Positions 1 to 11,215 of a stretch of DNA of 64,000 nucleotides are shown one piece after another. A program made the translations under genes and the position numbers. The DNA is from Amyelois transitella (taxonomy: Eukaryota; Arthropoda; Insecta; Lepidoptera; Pyralidae): the NCBI RefSeq assembly GCF_032362555.1, contig NC_083534.1, positions 1,640,001-1,704,000 of the forward strand, in the 5' to 3' direction. The notes below the pieces were generated by a model. It had not been told where the DNA came from. It worked only from the letters and a program-made list of their open reading frames with translations, and did not search any database. Position 1 is the first letter of the stretch. Every line of letters starts with the position of its first letter.

Positions 1-468
1 AAGATCTGCCGCAGTTCTCGCATGTACAGTTAGTAAAGTGAGATTGTATATGTCTACTTAAAGCACGCAAGGTCAAGAACTTCTTCGGGCAAAGAGTGCA
101 AATTAGTTGATCAGTAGAAAATTTAAAAGGTTGCATTCCTAAATCAAATTTTAAATCCAACGGTTTATTGTGATTCAAATAAAGATGATTGGCGACTTCT
201 TCAACCTTATCAAACTTCTCTTGACAAATTCTACATATCAGATCAGTGCAATCAACTTTGATATACGCATCTGTATGTCCAAACGATACTTGAAGGTAAA
301 AGTTTTCATGATCGACATTCAAGTGGCGCCTAAAGACCGCGGCGTCCTCAGACTTTTGGTCGCAGTATAAGCAAGTCAGCGAATTTTCTGGTAATTTAAA
401 CGGGTATATTGTCGAGTAACGAAATAAAATCCGGGCGTTCTGCCTCGCGTAGAAGTTCGGCGTTCGTT
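1..468 (-). CDS. ZAD-ZNF gene A, alternative terminal exon Z7 (partial)
   Basis: Open frame on the minus strand from a splice acceptor at 469-470 to the window edge. It begins two bases into a codon, as in every other cassette. The acceptor reads TTTGTTCTAG followed by AACGA. The translation has the family hallmark N-terminus (ARQNARI..., then STIYPFKLPE), followed by C2H2 fingers LTCLYC...H, ICRIC...H, ICTLC...H and the start of a fourth (CTCENCG). There is no in-frame ATG at the exon start, so it cannot be a stand-alone gene beginning here. It is read as the seventh cassette counted from the promoter. The 3' end lies outside the window, so finger number and stop are unknown. Confidence 0.8.
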
Positions 469-647
469 CTAGAACAAACAGAATTTTGAGATCATTCTTC
501 TGTTGCTTATCAACATATACTTATTTTTTCATCATATACCGGCAAAAATTTTCGAAATTTCATATTGATCAGATTACACCTTTTGTAGAATAAATTTGTT
601 TTTGTAAATTAATTGCAAATTTCGACCGACGCATACATACATAAAAC

Positions 648-1693
648 CTAGAAGTCCACCAATTCGGGATGGTAAGACTTCATGTGAGTCTTCCAGCTCA
701 CTTTTTGGTTAAACGGCTTATTGCAGAGCTTACATTCGAACCGTTTGTTTTCGCTGTGAATCCACATATGTCCGATCAATGTGTGTTTTCTGGGAAAACT
801 CTTCGAACATTCGGGACACGAAAACAACCTTTCTTTAGTGTGAGTGACGCTATGTTTCTCTAAATGATACTTTGACTCGAATTTTCGACCGCATGCACAC
901 GCGAAAAACTCATCGGTGTGGTTGATTTTGAAATGCACTCTATATCTCATCATATCAGGGAACACCATTTTGCATTCGGGACAAACGTAAGACCTTTTAT
1001 CGATCCCGTGAGATTCCTTCTGATGCGCGTTTCGTAAAGTAGACGTCATGAACCTCTCGAAACAGATCCTACAGGAGTATCTCCAGCATTTGGGCGATTC
1101 CGAAACGTGTTTCCGTTTGGCCTCCGGTGAATCGAAAACTGTACGGCACTTCTCGCATATTCTCTGTTCACTGCTGATAGAATGAATGAACCTCATGTGG
1201 TGTTGAAGTGACGACGTGGTCAAATACGACTTGCCGCACATTTCGCACGTACACTTTCTAAAATGCGACTGAGTGTGCCTACTCAGAGTCCTAAGCGTTG
1301 CGAATTTCTTAGGGCACATAGCACATTTAAGCTGATCTGTTTCAAATTTAAACGGTTGCACGCCTAAATCGTAATTCAAGTCTATTTGTCGTTTATGCGC
1401 ATCGACTAAATGGCTAGCGGCATTTTCGACCGTATCGAATTTCTCTAGACATGTCCTACATTTAAGGTCCGTGCAGTCTACTTTGATGTAACCCTCGTTG
1501 AGGTGAGCGAACGCTACGCGTATTTTAAACTCTTCATGTTGGGTCTCCATATGGATTCTAAAGTCAGTAGTGGCTAAGCTTTCCTGGCAGTAGACACAAA
1601 CCAAACTACATTCCGGTAGCTTGAAGGGGTAAGCTGTAGTGTACTGCACTATGACTTGGGCATTCCGGCGCGCCATCGTCATCGGATTTTGTT
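648..1693 (-). CDS. ZAD-ZNF gene A, alternative terminal exon Z6 (10 C2H2 fingers)
   Basis: Single-exon zinc-finger cassette of 347 codons plus stop, preceded by acceptor TTTGTTTGTTCTAG. It has the conserved lead MARRNAQVIVQYTTAYPFKLPE and then ten fingers. Finger 5 is unusual, ending HVSESPKC (C2HC rather than C2H2), and finger 8 has a shortened CAC pair (C-x-C). The last two fingers are joined by HSENKRF, a degenerate TGEKP-type linker. Acceptor phase (two bases left over) matches the donor of exon 4 at 14032, giving a predicted 567-aa protein when joined to exons 1-4. Nuclear DNA-binding is the family expectation; the target is unknown. Confidence 0.88.
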
Positions 1694-2012
1694 CTAGAAC
1701 AAACAAAAACGCCGTGGTCAGTCATTCCGTTACCCGGTTATATTTTGACGATTGATTCTTTTATATACTTGTTACTTTATTTTTTAAGATCCGTCATTAT
1801 ATAGTATATCATATCATCAGTCATCATATAATTTGTAAAGTAAGGAAAGTAGAGCTACGTTCGTTTCAATTTCTTTCTAATCCTGTATTCACAAAAACGC
1901 GACTAAAATGGAGTAGTTTTTATCCAAAAGACAACATTTACCGACTTGATAACATCTATTGCTTTTTAAAACGTTAAAATTAAAAAAAAGAATACTTTTT
2001 AATTTTGTTAAT
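1694..2012. other. Spacer between cassettes Z5 and Z6
   Basis: 319 bp of AT-rich DNA without coding potential. On the minus strand an AATAAA (plus-strand TTTATT, 1777-1782) lies about 230 bp past the Z5 stop and could serve as its poly(A) signal. The Z6 polypyrimidine tract occupies the left edge. I see no promoter or ZAD exon here. Confidence 0.6.
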
Positions 2013-3064
2013 TTAGACATCTTCCCCAGGATGGTACGATGTCATATGTGTTTTCCAACAAACTTTCTGATTGAACGGCTTGTTGCAGATGTGGCATACG
2101 AATCTTTTACTCTCACTGTGAATCCACATGTGCGCCACTAACGTACTCTTGCGAGGGAACGCCTTGGCACACTGGTCGCACGAGAACAGCTTCTCTTTCG
2201 TATGCGTAACCGTATGCTTCTCCAGCTGACTTTTAGAATCGAACCTGAGCTCGCAATAAGAACACGCGTGGTAGCTATCCGAGTGGGTAATTTTAAAATG
2301 CCTACTATATTTTTTTCTATTCGAGAACACTATATTACACTCCGGACATTTAACTTCGGTGTCACAACCGTGAACCTCTTTCATGTGCACGTTTCGTAAA
2401 CGTCCCGACATGAATCTCTCGTAGCATATCTTGCAAATGTGCCTCCAGCATTTAGGAGACACACTCAAATGAGCCCTTTTCTCCTCGCACGAGTCGAATA
2501 TTCTATTACATTTGATACATAACTTATGATCAGCGCCTACCGAGTGATTGATCTTTATATGAAAGCGAAGTGATGAAAGTGAAAAGTAAGATTTTCCGCA
2601 TTTTTCACACGTGCATTTGTTGTAATGCGATTGAGTGTGCCGACTCAACGCACGGAGACTCTTGAATTTCCGTTGGCACATTGCGCATAACATTTGCTCG
2701 TTTGAAAAATTAAAAGGTTGTATGCCACAATCGTAATTTAAATTTATTGGCTTCCCGTGAACCCGTAAGAGGTGCTCAGCTGCCGTTTCCACCTTTTCAA
2801 ATGGCGCCTTACAAATTCTACAATGTAATTCAGTGCAGTCCGCTTTAATGTATGCGCCGTTAAGATGAGCGAATGCCAAGTTAATTTTACACTCGGCGTG
2901 TGTGGATTCCATATGAGCTCTATAAATGGCCGAAGTATCGTAACTCTCATCGCAGTAAACGCAAACCATTTTAAGTTCGGGCAATTTGAAGGGATACGCT
3001 GTCGTGAACTCGATAAGGACTTGGGCGTTGCGTCTTGCCATTGTCCTCGCATTCGGTATAGGTT
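2013..3064 (-). CDS. ZAD-ZNF gene A, alternative terminal exon Z5 (10 C2H2 fingers)
   Basis: Cassette of 350 codons plus stop starting at acceptor CTGTTTGTTCTAG (exon begins AACCT). It encodes seven lead residues, then MARRNAQVLIEFTTAYPFKLPE and ten fingers in the same register as Z6. Finger 5 again ends in Cys (HLSVSPKC). Finger 8 is a standard C-x2-C finger here (ACSYC), unlike Z4 and Z6. An internal ATG exists (3041), but the shared acceptor and phase argue for splicing from exon 4. Predicted isoform is 569 aa. Paralogous to Z6 and Z4 by tandem duplication (inference). Confidence 0.88.
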
Positions 3065-3132
3065 CTAGAACAAACAGAAATTAAGAAAATAAATAAAACC
3101 GTTTATCATAATATTGATCTTCTCAAACGATT

Positions 3133-4187
3133 TCAGCTTGCAGCCACGTCAGGGTGGTAAACCTTCATGTGAGCTTTATACGGCCCTATTTGGCTGAATT
3201 TTTTATTGCATTCTTTGCACTGGAATCTTTTGTTCTCGCTATGTATCCACATATGTTGCACCAAGTTCCTTTGCCTGGAGAAAGCCTTCGTACACACTGG
3301 ACAAGAGAACAGTTTCTCTTTCGTGTGAACCACACTGTGTTTTTCTAGATTCTTTTGCGTGTCGAATTTACGGCCGCACGAACATTCGAAATATTGGTCA
3401 GTGTGTGCTATTTTGAAGTGTATTCTGTACTTCATTCTGGTAGAGAAGACCTCTTTGCACTCGGCGCACGGATACGTTCTCTGTTCAGCTCCATGCACTT
3501 GCCGTTTATGGGCGTCCCTCAGGGTGGTACTTGGGAAACGTTCGTAGCAGAATTTGCACGCGAAAGGCCAACACCTCGGCGATTCGCTGACATGCTGCCT
3601 CCTCTCGTCCAACGTGTTAAACACGCGTTTACATTTAACGCACAGCTTTTGATCACCAATGTGTGACCATTTCAGGTGCTGTTGCAGCGAACCGGATGAG
3701 AAATACGATTTGCCACAACTGTGACACGTGTATTTGCAGAAATGTGATTGTGTGTGTCTACTTAGCGAACGCAATGTCGGAAATTTCGCGTCGCAAATTG
3801 CGCAGTTCCATTTCCCTATAGCAAATCTAAATGGCTGTACACCTAATGGCTCATTTAGGTTCAGTCTAAACTTATGCTGTATGACGAGATGCTCAGCCGC
3901 CGTTTCAACATCATAGAAACTTTTTGTGCATTCCCGGCATTTTAGGTCGGTTATATCGACTTTAATGTACCCATCGGGTATATGAGAGAACGCTAGACGC
4001 AACCTAACTTCGGGATGTTCGTCTTCCATGTGTTTTCTAAAAACGTGACCTTGTTCGAATTCTTCCCGGCAATATACGCAAACGAGAGAACATTCGGGAA
4101 GCTTGAACGGGTACGCGGTAGTGTGCGCGACAATCATCCAAGCGTTCCGTCGCGCCAGGTTTGGGGACAGAAGTATTTCCGTCATGT
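3133..4187 (-). CDS. ZAD-ZNF gene A, alternative terminal exon Z4 (10 C2H2 fingers)
   Basis: Cassette of 351 codons plus stop behind acceptor CTTTTTGTTCTAG (exon begins ACATG). The lead is NLARRNAWMIVAHTTAYPFK. Ten fingers follow; finger 5 ends HVSESPRC, finger 8 is C-x-C (ECSCGRKF), and finger 9 carries AFSRQRNLVQHMWIH. The stop at 3133 lies only 68 bp before the Z5 exon, too little for an ordinary 3' UTR. A Z4 mRNA therefore probably reads through Z5 as untranslated sequence. Predicted isoform 570 aa. Confidence 0.88.
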
Positions 4188-5010
4188 CTAGAACAAAAAG
4201 AAAGGTACTTGATCAGCATCAGACTGGTTCCTTTCAGCTTCTTTTAACTATGACATAAGTTTCTCGATATAGAACGTGATGTTTTCTGACTGATAAATAT
4301 CATTACAGAATTTTTTGTCAATTTATACGAAGACTGAAACAGTGATGAACCGGGCCACGAGTAAAAAGAGTAGATAATTATAACACGTTAAACTGCTCGT
4401 TGAGTCTAATAGCAGATATACATTTTTTTAATTAGTTAAATTATCATAATATATCTGTATATCCATACTTTATATTATAAATGCGTAAGTCTGTCTGTCC
4501 TTTACATTTTCTTTTTAGGAGTGGTCACGCAACGATATGTATTGACTGCGTTGTAGTGCCACCGATTTACACTACGTGTTTACCGATAAGCACTGTTTTA
4601 TACTCTATGCGTTTCCCATCCAACGTTAAACGATTTTAAAATAAACATGGAGACGACTAACCCATCCTTTTTTTCTTATATTTCCTATCTTCTTAATTAT
4701 AGATTCAAGAAATTGATTGGCATTTTTTTCAGTTGGCCTATTTACAATGATAAGTATAGGGTTAGCCGTTTTTAAATAAAGACCGCAAGACCTTGACACT
4801 GTGGCCAATTGAAAACGATTAAAGATCTAATAAACTATGAATTGGTATAAATTTTATTTTGATATTGAATAAGATTGATGTATAAAAAGTTAAAATTCCT
4901 ACAAATCATTATTAGTTGTATGACACTGCTTCTGAAATGCGATGCGAGAATGATGACACGAGAGCTATACATATTAATTCTGTTCCTCAAATAAGTATTA
5001 TAACTAGGCC
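4188..5010. other. Spacer between cassettes Z3 and Z4
   Basis: 823 bp, AT-rich, with no finger relics that I can see, even though the three fingers missing from Z3 should map here. It includes a repeat tail near 4478-4505 (AAATGCGTAAGTCTGTCTGT) that resembles a common moth transposon end also seen near 28260. A minus-strand AATAAA (plus TTTATT, about 4853-4858) is a plausible poly(A) signal for Z3 transcripts. Confidence 0.5.
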
Positions 5011-5795
5011 CTAGTCTTCAGAGTGGTGCATTTTGAAATGAGCCGGATACTTTTTCCTGTCCGTGAACACTTCCTTACATTCCGGACAAACATATACTCT
5101 TTTCTGCCTTCCGTGCACTTTGGTCTGGTGGCTCAACTTCTGGTTCCAAGTAATAAACCTCTCGCCGCAAATTCTACAAATATGCGACCAGCACTTGGGC
5201 GATTCGTTCAAATGCTTCCACCTCTCCTCTAGTGTTTTAAAAGTGGTTTTGCATTTCCTACATAATTTTTTATCACCTATATGTGAACGCTTCATGTGGG
5301 CTTTCAAAGACGACGCGGTTGTATAAGACTTGCCGCAAGATTCGCACGTGAACCTAGCGAAGTGCATTTGTGTGTGTCTGCTTAAAGATCTGAGAACGCC
5401 GAATTTTTCGCCGCATATTGCGCATGACAATTTCCCTTCTAACTTAAAAGGTTGTATTCCTACATCGTGTTCAAGTCTGAGTTCAGTTTTAGAGTGAACG
5501 TTGAACAAATGATCAGCGACAAGTTCTAATGTGTCAAAGGGGATAGAGCATAGTTTGCAGGCGAGTTCGGTGCAATCCGCCTTTATGTATCCTTCGGGTA
5601 TGTGAGCAAATGCAGACTCGGGTTTAAAGTCTTTGTGCTCGTCCACCATATGCCCTCTGAAACTGGCAGAGTCATCGAAACTCTCGCAACAATAGACGCA
5701 AACTATAGAACATTCTGGTAGCCTAAAGGGGAAAGCTGTAGCGTATTCCATAACGATCTCGGCGTTCCGTCTCGCGATGTGAATTGGATCGTTTG
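5011..5795 (-). CDS. ZAD-ZNF gene A, truncated terminal exon Z3 (7 fingers)
   Basis: Cassette behind acceptor TTTCTTTTGTTCTAG (exon begins CAAAC), 260 codons plus stop. The lead IARRNAEIVMEYATAFPFRLPE and fingers 1-7 align with Z2, Z4, Z5 and Z6, but the frame stops (TAG) directly after finger 7, at HFKMHHSED. The three C-terminal fingers, including the highly conserved HMWIHSENKRF pair, are absent, and I find no similarity past the stop. It is a shortened isoform (predicted 480 aa) or a cassette that is decaying. No frameshift or internal stop is visible in the retained part, which argues for continued use. Confidence 0.82.
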
Positions 5796-5852
5796 CTAGA
5801 ACAAAAGAAACGTTCTCGATCAATCATTTTGGCAGCACCTTCACCAGTTAAC

Positions 5853-6976
5853 CTAATCAGTTTTTAAAACAGAGAACAGCAATTTGAGATTATTATTTTT
5901 CGTTTCGTCGAAAGCGCTCGTGGACTGGTAAGGAGGGATGTATATTTCTGGATGATAGGCTTTCATATGGTTCTTCCAACTGACCCTTTGATTGAATTGC
6001 TTATTACATAACGTGCATTCAAATCTCTTATTTTCGCTGTGAATCCACATGTGTTGAGCCAAATTCTTTTTCCTGGGGAACGATTTCGAACAAACGAGGC
6101 AGGGGAAAAGCCTCTCTTTCGTATGAACAACCCTGTGTTCGTCTAAGCCACGTTTAGTTTCAAACTTGACGCCGCAATTCGCGCACATATAGTTATCATC
6201 AGTGTGAGTGACTTTAAAATGAACCCTATACTTTTTCCTATCGACAAACACTTCCCCGCATTCGGGGCAAACATAAGTTTTCTTTTGAGCGCCGTGTACT
6301 TGATTCAAATGGGCTTGTTTCATATTCCACGTGACGAACCGTTCACCGCAAGCGTTGCATAAGTGCGACCAACACTTGGGCGATTGTTTCAGATGGTTCC
6401 TTTTCGCTTGAAGCGAACCAAACGTCATTTTACATTTCCTACATATCCTCTCGTCCCCAATGTGTGAGAACCTAATGTGATGCTTCAAAGTGGTCAACGT
6501 GCCGTACGATTTCCCGCACGCCTCGCAGGTATACTTCAAAAAGTGCGTCTGCGTATGCCTGCTCAGCTGTCGCAAGCATAACGACTTAGAGCTACAAATG
6601 GCGCATGCGAATTTATCTTTCTCTAACTTGAAAGGTTGTATTCCTAGGTCGACGTCTAAATTAATTGGTTCCTCGTGTTCGTATCGTAAATGCTGAGCTA
6701 TTTGCTCTAACGTGTCGCATTGTTGTGAGCACGCTCGACAGCGGAGGTCTGTACAGTCAGCCTTGATGGATCCTTCGGGACAGTGTACGAAGGCCATGCG
6801 GCTGTTGAAAACAACGTGTTCGTCCTCCATGTGTTTTCTATACATGGAGGGGTCATCATAGCTGTCTGCGCAATACACACAGACCATAGAGTTCTCCGGT
6901 AGTCTGAACGGGTAAGCAGTTGACAATCGCACTATTAACTCGGCGTTGCGTTTCGCGACGAGATTAGCATCTTTTT
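5853..6976 (-). CDS. ZAD-ZNF gene A, alternative terminal exon Z2 (10 C2H2 fingers plus tail)
   Basis: Cassette of 373 codons plus stop behind acceptor TTTCTTTTTGTTCTAG (exon begins AAAAA). The lead KDANLVAKRNAELIVRLSTA precedes ten fingers; finger 5 ends HLKQSPKC, and finger 3 lacks the usual aromatic (SSKSLCLRQL). A ~27-residue tail after the last finger (IPPYQSTSAFDETKNNNLKL) is unique to this cassette. The stop at 5853 is only 57 bp from the Z3 exon, so a Z2 mRNA should carry Z3 in its 3' UTR. Predicted isoform 593 aa. Confidence 0.88.
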
Positions 6977-8376
6977 CTAGAACAAAAAGAAATGTTCTTG
7001 GTCATTTAGTGCTTGTGTTTCGTCTTCAGCTGTTCGCTTAACACCTCATTAATCCGGTTTTGTTATAAACTTACTGGCCAATGATTTTCCATAAGTTGCA
7101 TTATGCAAAAAAGCCAATGTTTTGACCATTAAAGTTTGATTTTAATAGAATTGCGGATGTAATTTTATAACCTAACTGGTATTTGAACTTCCATAGATTT
7201 CAAAAATCTTTTTGAGCCACTTTTACCGTGATTCAAAGAAAATTTGTTTGTTGTTAGCTGTTTTAATACTTTGGATACTTCCAATAGATCGATATGTAGA
7301 TTTATCCGTCGTGGTCTATAGTACCTTTTCTAACCAAAATGACTAGATCATCACTTTGGTTGAAAAATGATAACCTTTATCATAATATTTGACGAGCCAA
7401 AGAAGAGGCGAGGTAAATCAGATGTATAGTAGAAAAAGAAAGATGTTAAATATGGCTTCAATTTTTATTTCACACTTACAAATGAGTTCATAGATTAATA
7501 TGAGATTAACAAGTTAGTTCTACTACAAGGCGTGTATAAATTATTGTTAAATACGACGCTACGAATGGTTGACTGGAAGAGATTCCTAAATGGGACAAGT
7601 CCGCCCTTGTATATTTTATTTACTGTATTTTTGTATTCTTTCGTACGTAGGTACAATAAAGATATTACAAACAATTAAACGCTATTCATATACTTATTAT
7701 TACGAATACTGGAAGATATCTCACAAGTCCACAATTATTGTACAATGTAGTACTCGTAAACACACTATGCGATACTATTTTCATATTATATTATCCCATT
7801 TAAACCAATTTCAAGCGTTACAGATTTAAAATGTTTGTTTCCATTTCTACCGTGTTATTGGTTCATTTCATTTACAAGCTATGAAATTGAAATGGCGATA
7901 TTTCTCTACCAAGGGATTGTAAAAAGTTTTATATATCTCTTCAGTCATCGACGTCTCCAAACAGTATTGAGCCAGTACCAAAATATGCGAAACAATGAAC
8001 TCAAAACTCGAAGACGCCGAAGACCGGTAAAGTGGAGATAGAAAATTAAATGTCGACAATATTACCCCTGTGTCCCTAAATAAAGCGGGGATAGTGCAAA
8101 TGGAACACATGAATAAAAAAGAGAGATCTTTTGTACTGTATTACACTTTTCGATTTTTTGTAGAAAATAAAAGAGCACTAACGACTGGTGAACTAGGAAT
8201 TTTCAAGAAAAGTCTATCGAGTAGGCATCCGATCTCAAAACCTTTGCCAAAATATTGCCAATCTTAAATGTAAATGCTTTTAACAGCTGATCATATGCAG
8301 ATGATATAAAATAAAAGTCATCCAAATAAACCCATGGTAAAAATCCTAAATGTAAATAGAAACAATGCTTTAAAAT
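6977..8376. other. Spacer between cassettes Z1 and Z2
   Basis: 1.4 kb without supported coding sequence. Minus-strand AATAAA signals (plus TTTATT) occur near 7455 and 7615 and could end Z1 transcripts. Small open frames around 7868-8267 have no recognisable domain and are probably chance. Confidence 0.45.
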
Positions 8377-9245
8377 TTAAACGCTATGCTTCGATATATG
8401 CCGTTTCAATCTGTACAGCGACAAAAACTTCATACCGCAATGCTTGCACGAGGCGCAATCGGCCGAATGTTGCAATTTGAAATGGTCGTAGTAAGTGCCC
8501 TCATTGTTGAACGTCAAATCGCAATCTCTGCACCTGTAGACCTTTTTGCTCTGACCGTGCGCCGCCTCCATATGCCGCTTCCTAGTCTTCCAGTCCAGGA
8601 ATCTCTCGTTGCATTTGAAACAGCAATACGGCATGCACTGTTTCTCTGTACGCCTGTGTTTCTCCTTCGCTTCCATCGTGGGGAACTTCTTGCCGCATTT
8701 TTTGCACGGCACTTCGTAATCCTGGTGCTTGGAGCGCACATGCCGCAATAGTCCCGTGCTGGCCACGTAACTGCTGCCGCACACGTGACAGACGAAACTT
8801 AGGAAATGCGTGATCGTGTGCCGGTTCAAATGGAACAGAGACGGGAAGTTTTTATCGCACACCGCGCAACTGTACTCGTCTCGCTTCAAATAGTACGGCA
8901 TTACACCCAGTTTCCCATCTTTAGTTAACGTCTGTTTGTGCATCGACGACAAGTGTTCGGCGGCAGAGTCGAGATCGTCAAAATTGACAGTGCACAACCT
9001 GCATTTTAAATTCGTCAGATCAGCTTTAATGAATTCCGATTTTGGTAGGTTATTAAAGGCGACTTTTAGACTGAAGTCAATGTGCTCCTGGTCCATGTGG
9101 TGTCGGAATATGTCGGGGTCGTCGAACAAGTCCTGGCAGTAGACGCACAGTATCGACTTATCGTTGACCCGGAAAGGGTAGGCGGTCGTGTTACGTATGA
9201 TGACCTCAGCGTTTGCCCGCGAGGGGTCGTAAGTGTACCGTTCGT
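8377..9245 (-). CDS. ZAD-ZNF gene A, alternative terminal exon Z1 (8 fingers, divergent)
   Basis: The cassette closest to the shared N-terminal exons: 288 codons plus stop behind acceptor TTTTTTCTTTTTTAG (exon begins ACGAA), which lacks the TTCTAG form of the other six. The lead PSRANAEVIIRNTTAYPFRV is still recognisable. Eight fingers follow. Finger 5 again ends in Cys (HRRTEKQC), and the cassette stops after finger 8 (HISKHSV), so the last two fingers are missing. It is the most diverged member and may be the oldest or default cassette (inference). Predicted isoform 508 aa. Confidence 0.85.
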
Positions 9246-11041
9246 CTAAAAAAGAAAAAATTGCTCTATATCACGCTTGTCAGACTGGTTAATATATAAT
9301 AAGAATAGTGTAATAACGTTTTACATATTTACATATATTTACCATAACGCTTAGTCATGACATCACACTTATTTGTCGTATTGGTAAGCGCATTTTAAAT
9401 TCTATGTGCATTGCTTGTAAAGAGTTAGATCTAAGAGATAATAGATGACACTTGCTTTTAGCTGGTAACGTTTCCATTTTTATAATCACAATTTTCATTC
9501 ACAATATAGATTTCTTCAGACTACGGCACACCTACTCGCCCTGCCCTATTTAATTCCTTTTATTTCGTCTCAGATAATGATTTTTTTTATTTATCAATAG
9601 CATTGTGCAGCGTCGTAAAAGAAATTGTACTGACTTCAAATTGTTATGATTTTTTAGGTTTAGATTTACATGATTTATTGATCATGATTTATTAGTCATG
9701 ATTGGACCCTTCAGGACCAGAATTTTATATTCCTAAAATGTTAAGTGTACCTATATTAAAAACAACCAATATTTACGGCTGGCAAATATTACAATTATTA
9801 TACGATTGTATGGTTCATAGTTTCCTCAATTTTGTTTTCTGTTAAAATGGAAAAAATATCCTAAATAATTTTTGTTTTGCAATAATAACGTAACGTAGCT
9901 TACAGAGTTTAATGTTATGTGACGTTGAGAATGGTGGTCAGTTGTGCCTTAAGGCAGATTTAGAAGTTCAACAATATTTAGAGGTTTATCACTTTAGTAT
10001 ATCTACAAAATCTATATCTAAAACACACGACCCAATTGAAAAGTATTCTGCGAAATAATTACGTCATTAAAATAAAACACGTAACTTTTCGATTGGGGAA
10101 AAAATATTGGGACACTTGATAAGGATTATTGAATGTTTATTTTAGAAAAAATAAAGTATAGATAAAAAAATATCAATAATGATGTTACATCCTCGTATAC
10201 GCACTTATATAAAATTAGCTAGACAGATTTGTACCAATAGAAAATATCAAATCTATAAAAAGCACAAGAGTGAGATACAAATAAGTTTTAATTTTACAAC
10301 AGTAAAACTTCATAACATACTCTACTAAGTTCTTTACAAGATTTTTTGATTTTAATATCGCACACTTGTAAAAAAAAAAGTTGATACGCGACACATCATA
10401 TTGTAACTCATAATCAATCATCGCGTATCACATTTTTTTTATACAATTCATTGTCAATTAAAACCAAAAAATTCAATTCAATCATCTTTATCAAGTGACT
10501 GGGTAGTTACCACATGGATATATCTTGACATTTTTTTAATAATATGACGAACAGAGCCTCAAAACTTATATCTATAACTTACCATTAATGCTGTCCGCCA
10601 TCACAGGTACTTTATTTCTTCTTATAGAATCCAAACCTACGAGCTATTTTTCAGCGCACGTACGTTCATATGTATAAAATCCAATGAATCATATAAACGA
10701 AATTTTTCATATTAATTCATTAAAAAAAATGTTAAATTGTTTCGTCTGAGTTATCTGTGTTACACACACATTAATTTGTTATTGTTATTTGTTATTTAAA
10801 ATTTATCACGTAAAATTTACAAAGGGTGGATTTGATGTCGTAAACCAGTAGAACCTTTGTACCAAACTGAGATGGATGAACGGGCAAATTATACAAAGAG
10901 AGGCATAGGGAGACGTTAAGAATGTCCCTAATCGTCGAGAATGTATAAAAAAAGAGTATAGAGTGTGGAGGAGGCAACGGAGATATACTTAAATATATCA
11001 TATCAATCTCTTCTTACCTCTGTGGGAAACAGGCATGTCGG

Positions 11042-11215
11042 TAATGTACATGAATACACATACATACTTACATATAATCACGTCTTTATACCTTATAGGG
11101 AGGATAGAGCCTACAGACTTGAACATACTAAAAGGCCACGTTCAGCTGTAAAATTTAATGATGGAATTGAGAAATATTGACGTGTTGATAGCCAATCGCC
11201 TATAAAAGAATCCCG
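11042..11215 (+). repeat. R1 short interspersed repeat, diverged copy
   Basis: Matches the R1 consensus seen many times in this window: CATACATA-type start, AATCACGTCTTTATACC, an AGAGCC...ACAG segment, GGCCACGTTCAGCTGT, then AATCGCCTA...AGAATCCC. Probably a non-autonomous element; the family name is not known to me. Confidence 0.6.

Noticed and set aside
669..863. Plus-strand frames opposite the zinc-finger cassettes (also 2202-2399, 3355-3666, 8386-8751, 20731-21045)
   Set aside because: They are antisense shadows of strong minus-strand zinc-finger coding sequence, with no start context or domain of their own.
648..1706. Start at 1706 giving a protein beginning FVLEQNP
   Set aside because: Those residues come from the polypyrimidine tract and TAG of the splice acceptor; the triplet at 1706 is TTG, not ATG.
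2744..3052. 102-codon minus-strand frame within Z5
   Set aside because: Out-of-frame reading of the Z5 zinc fingers; the in-frame translation has all Cys/His pairs.
7868..8110. 80-codon minus-strand frame between Z1 and Z2
   Set aside because: No Cys/His pattern, no splice context and no recognisable domain.
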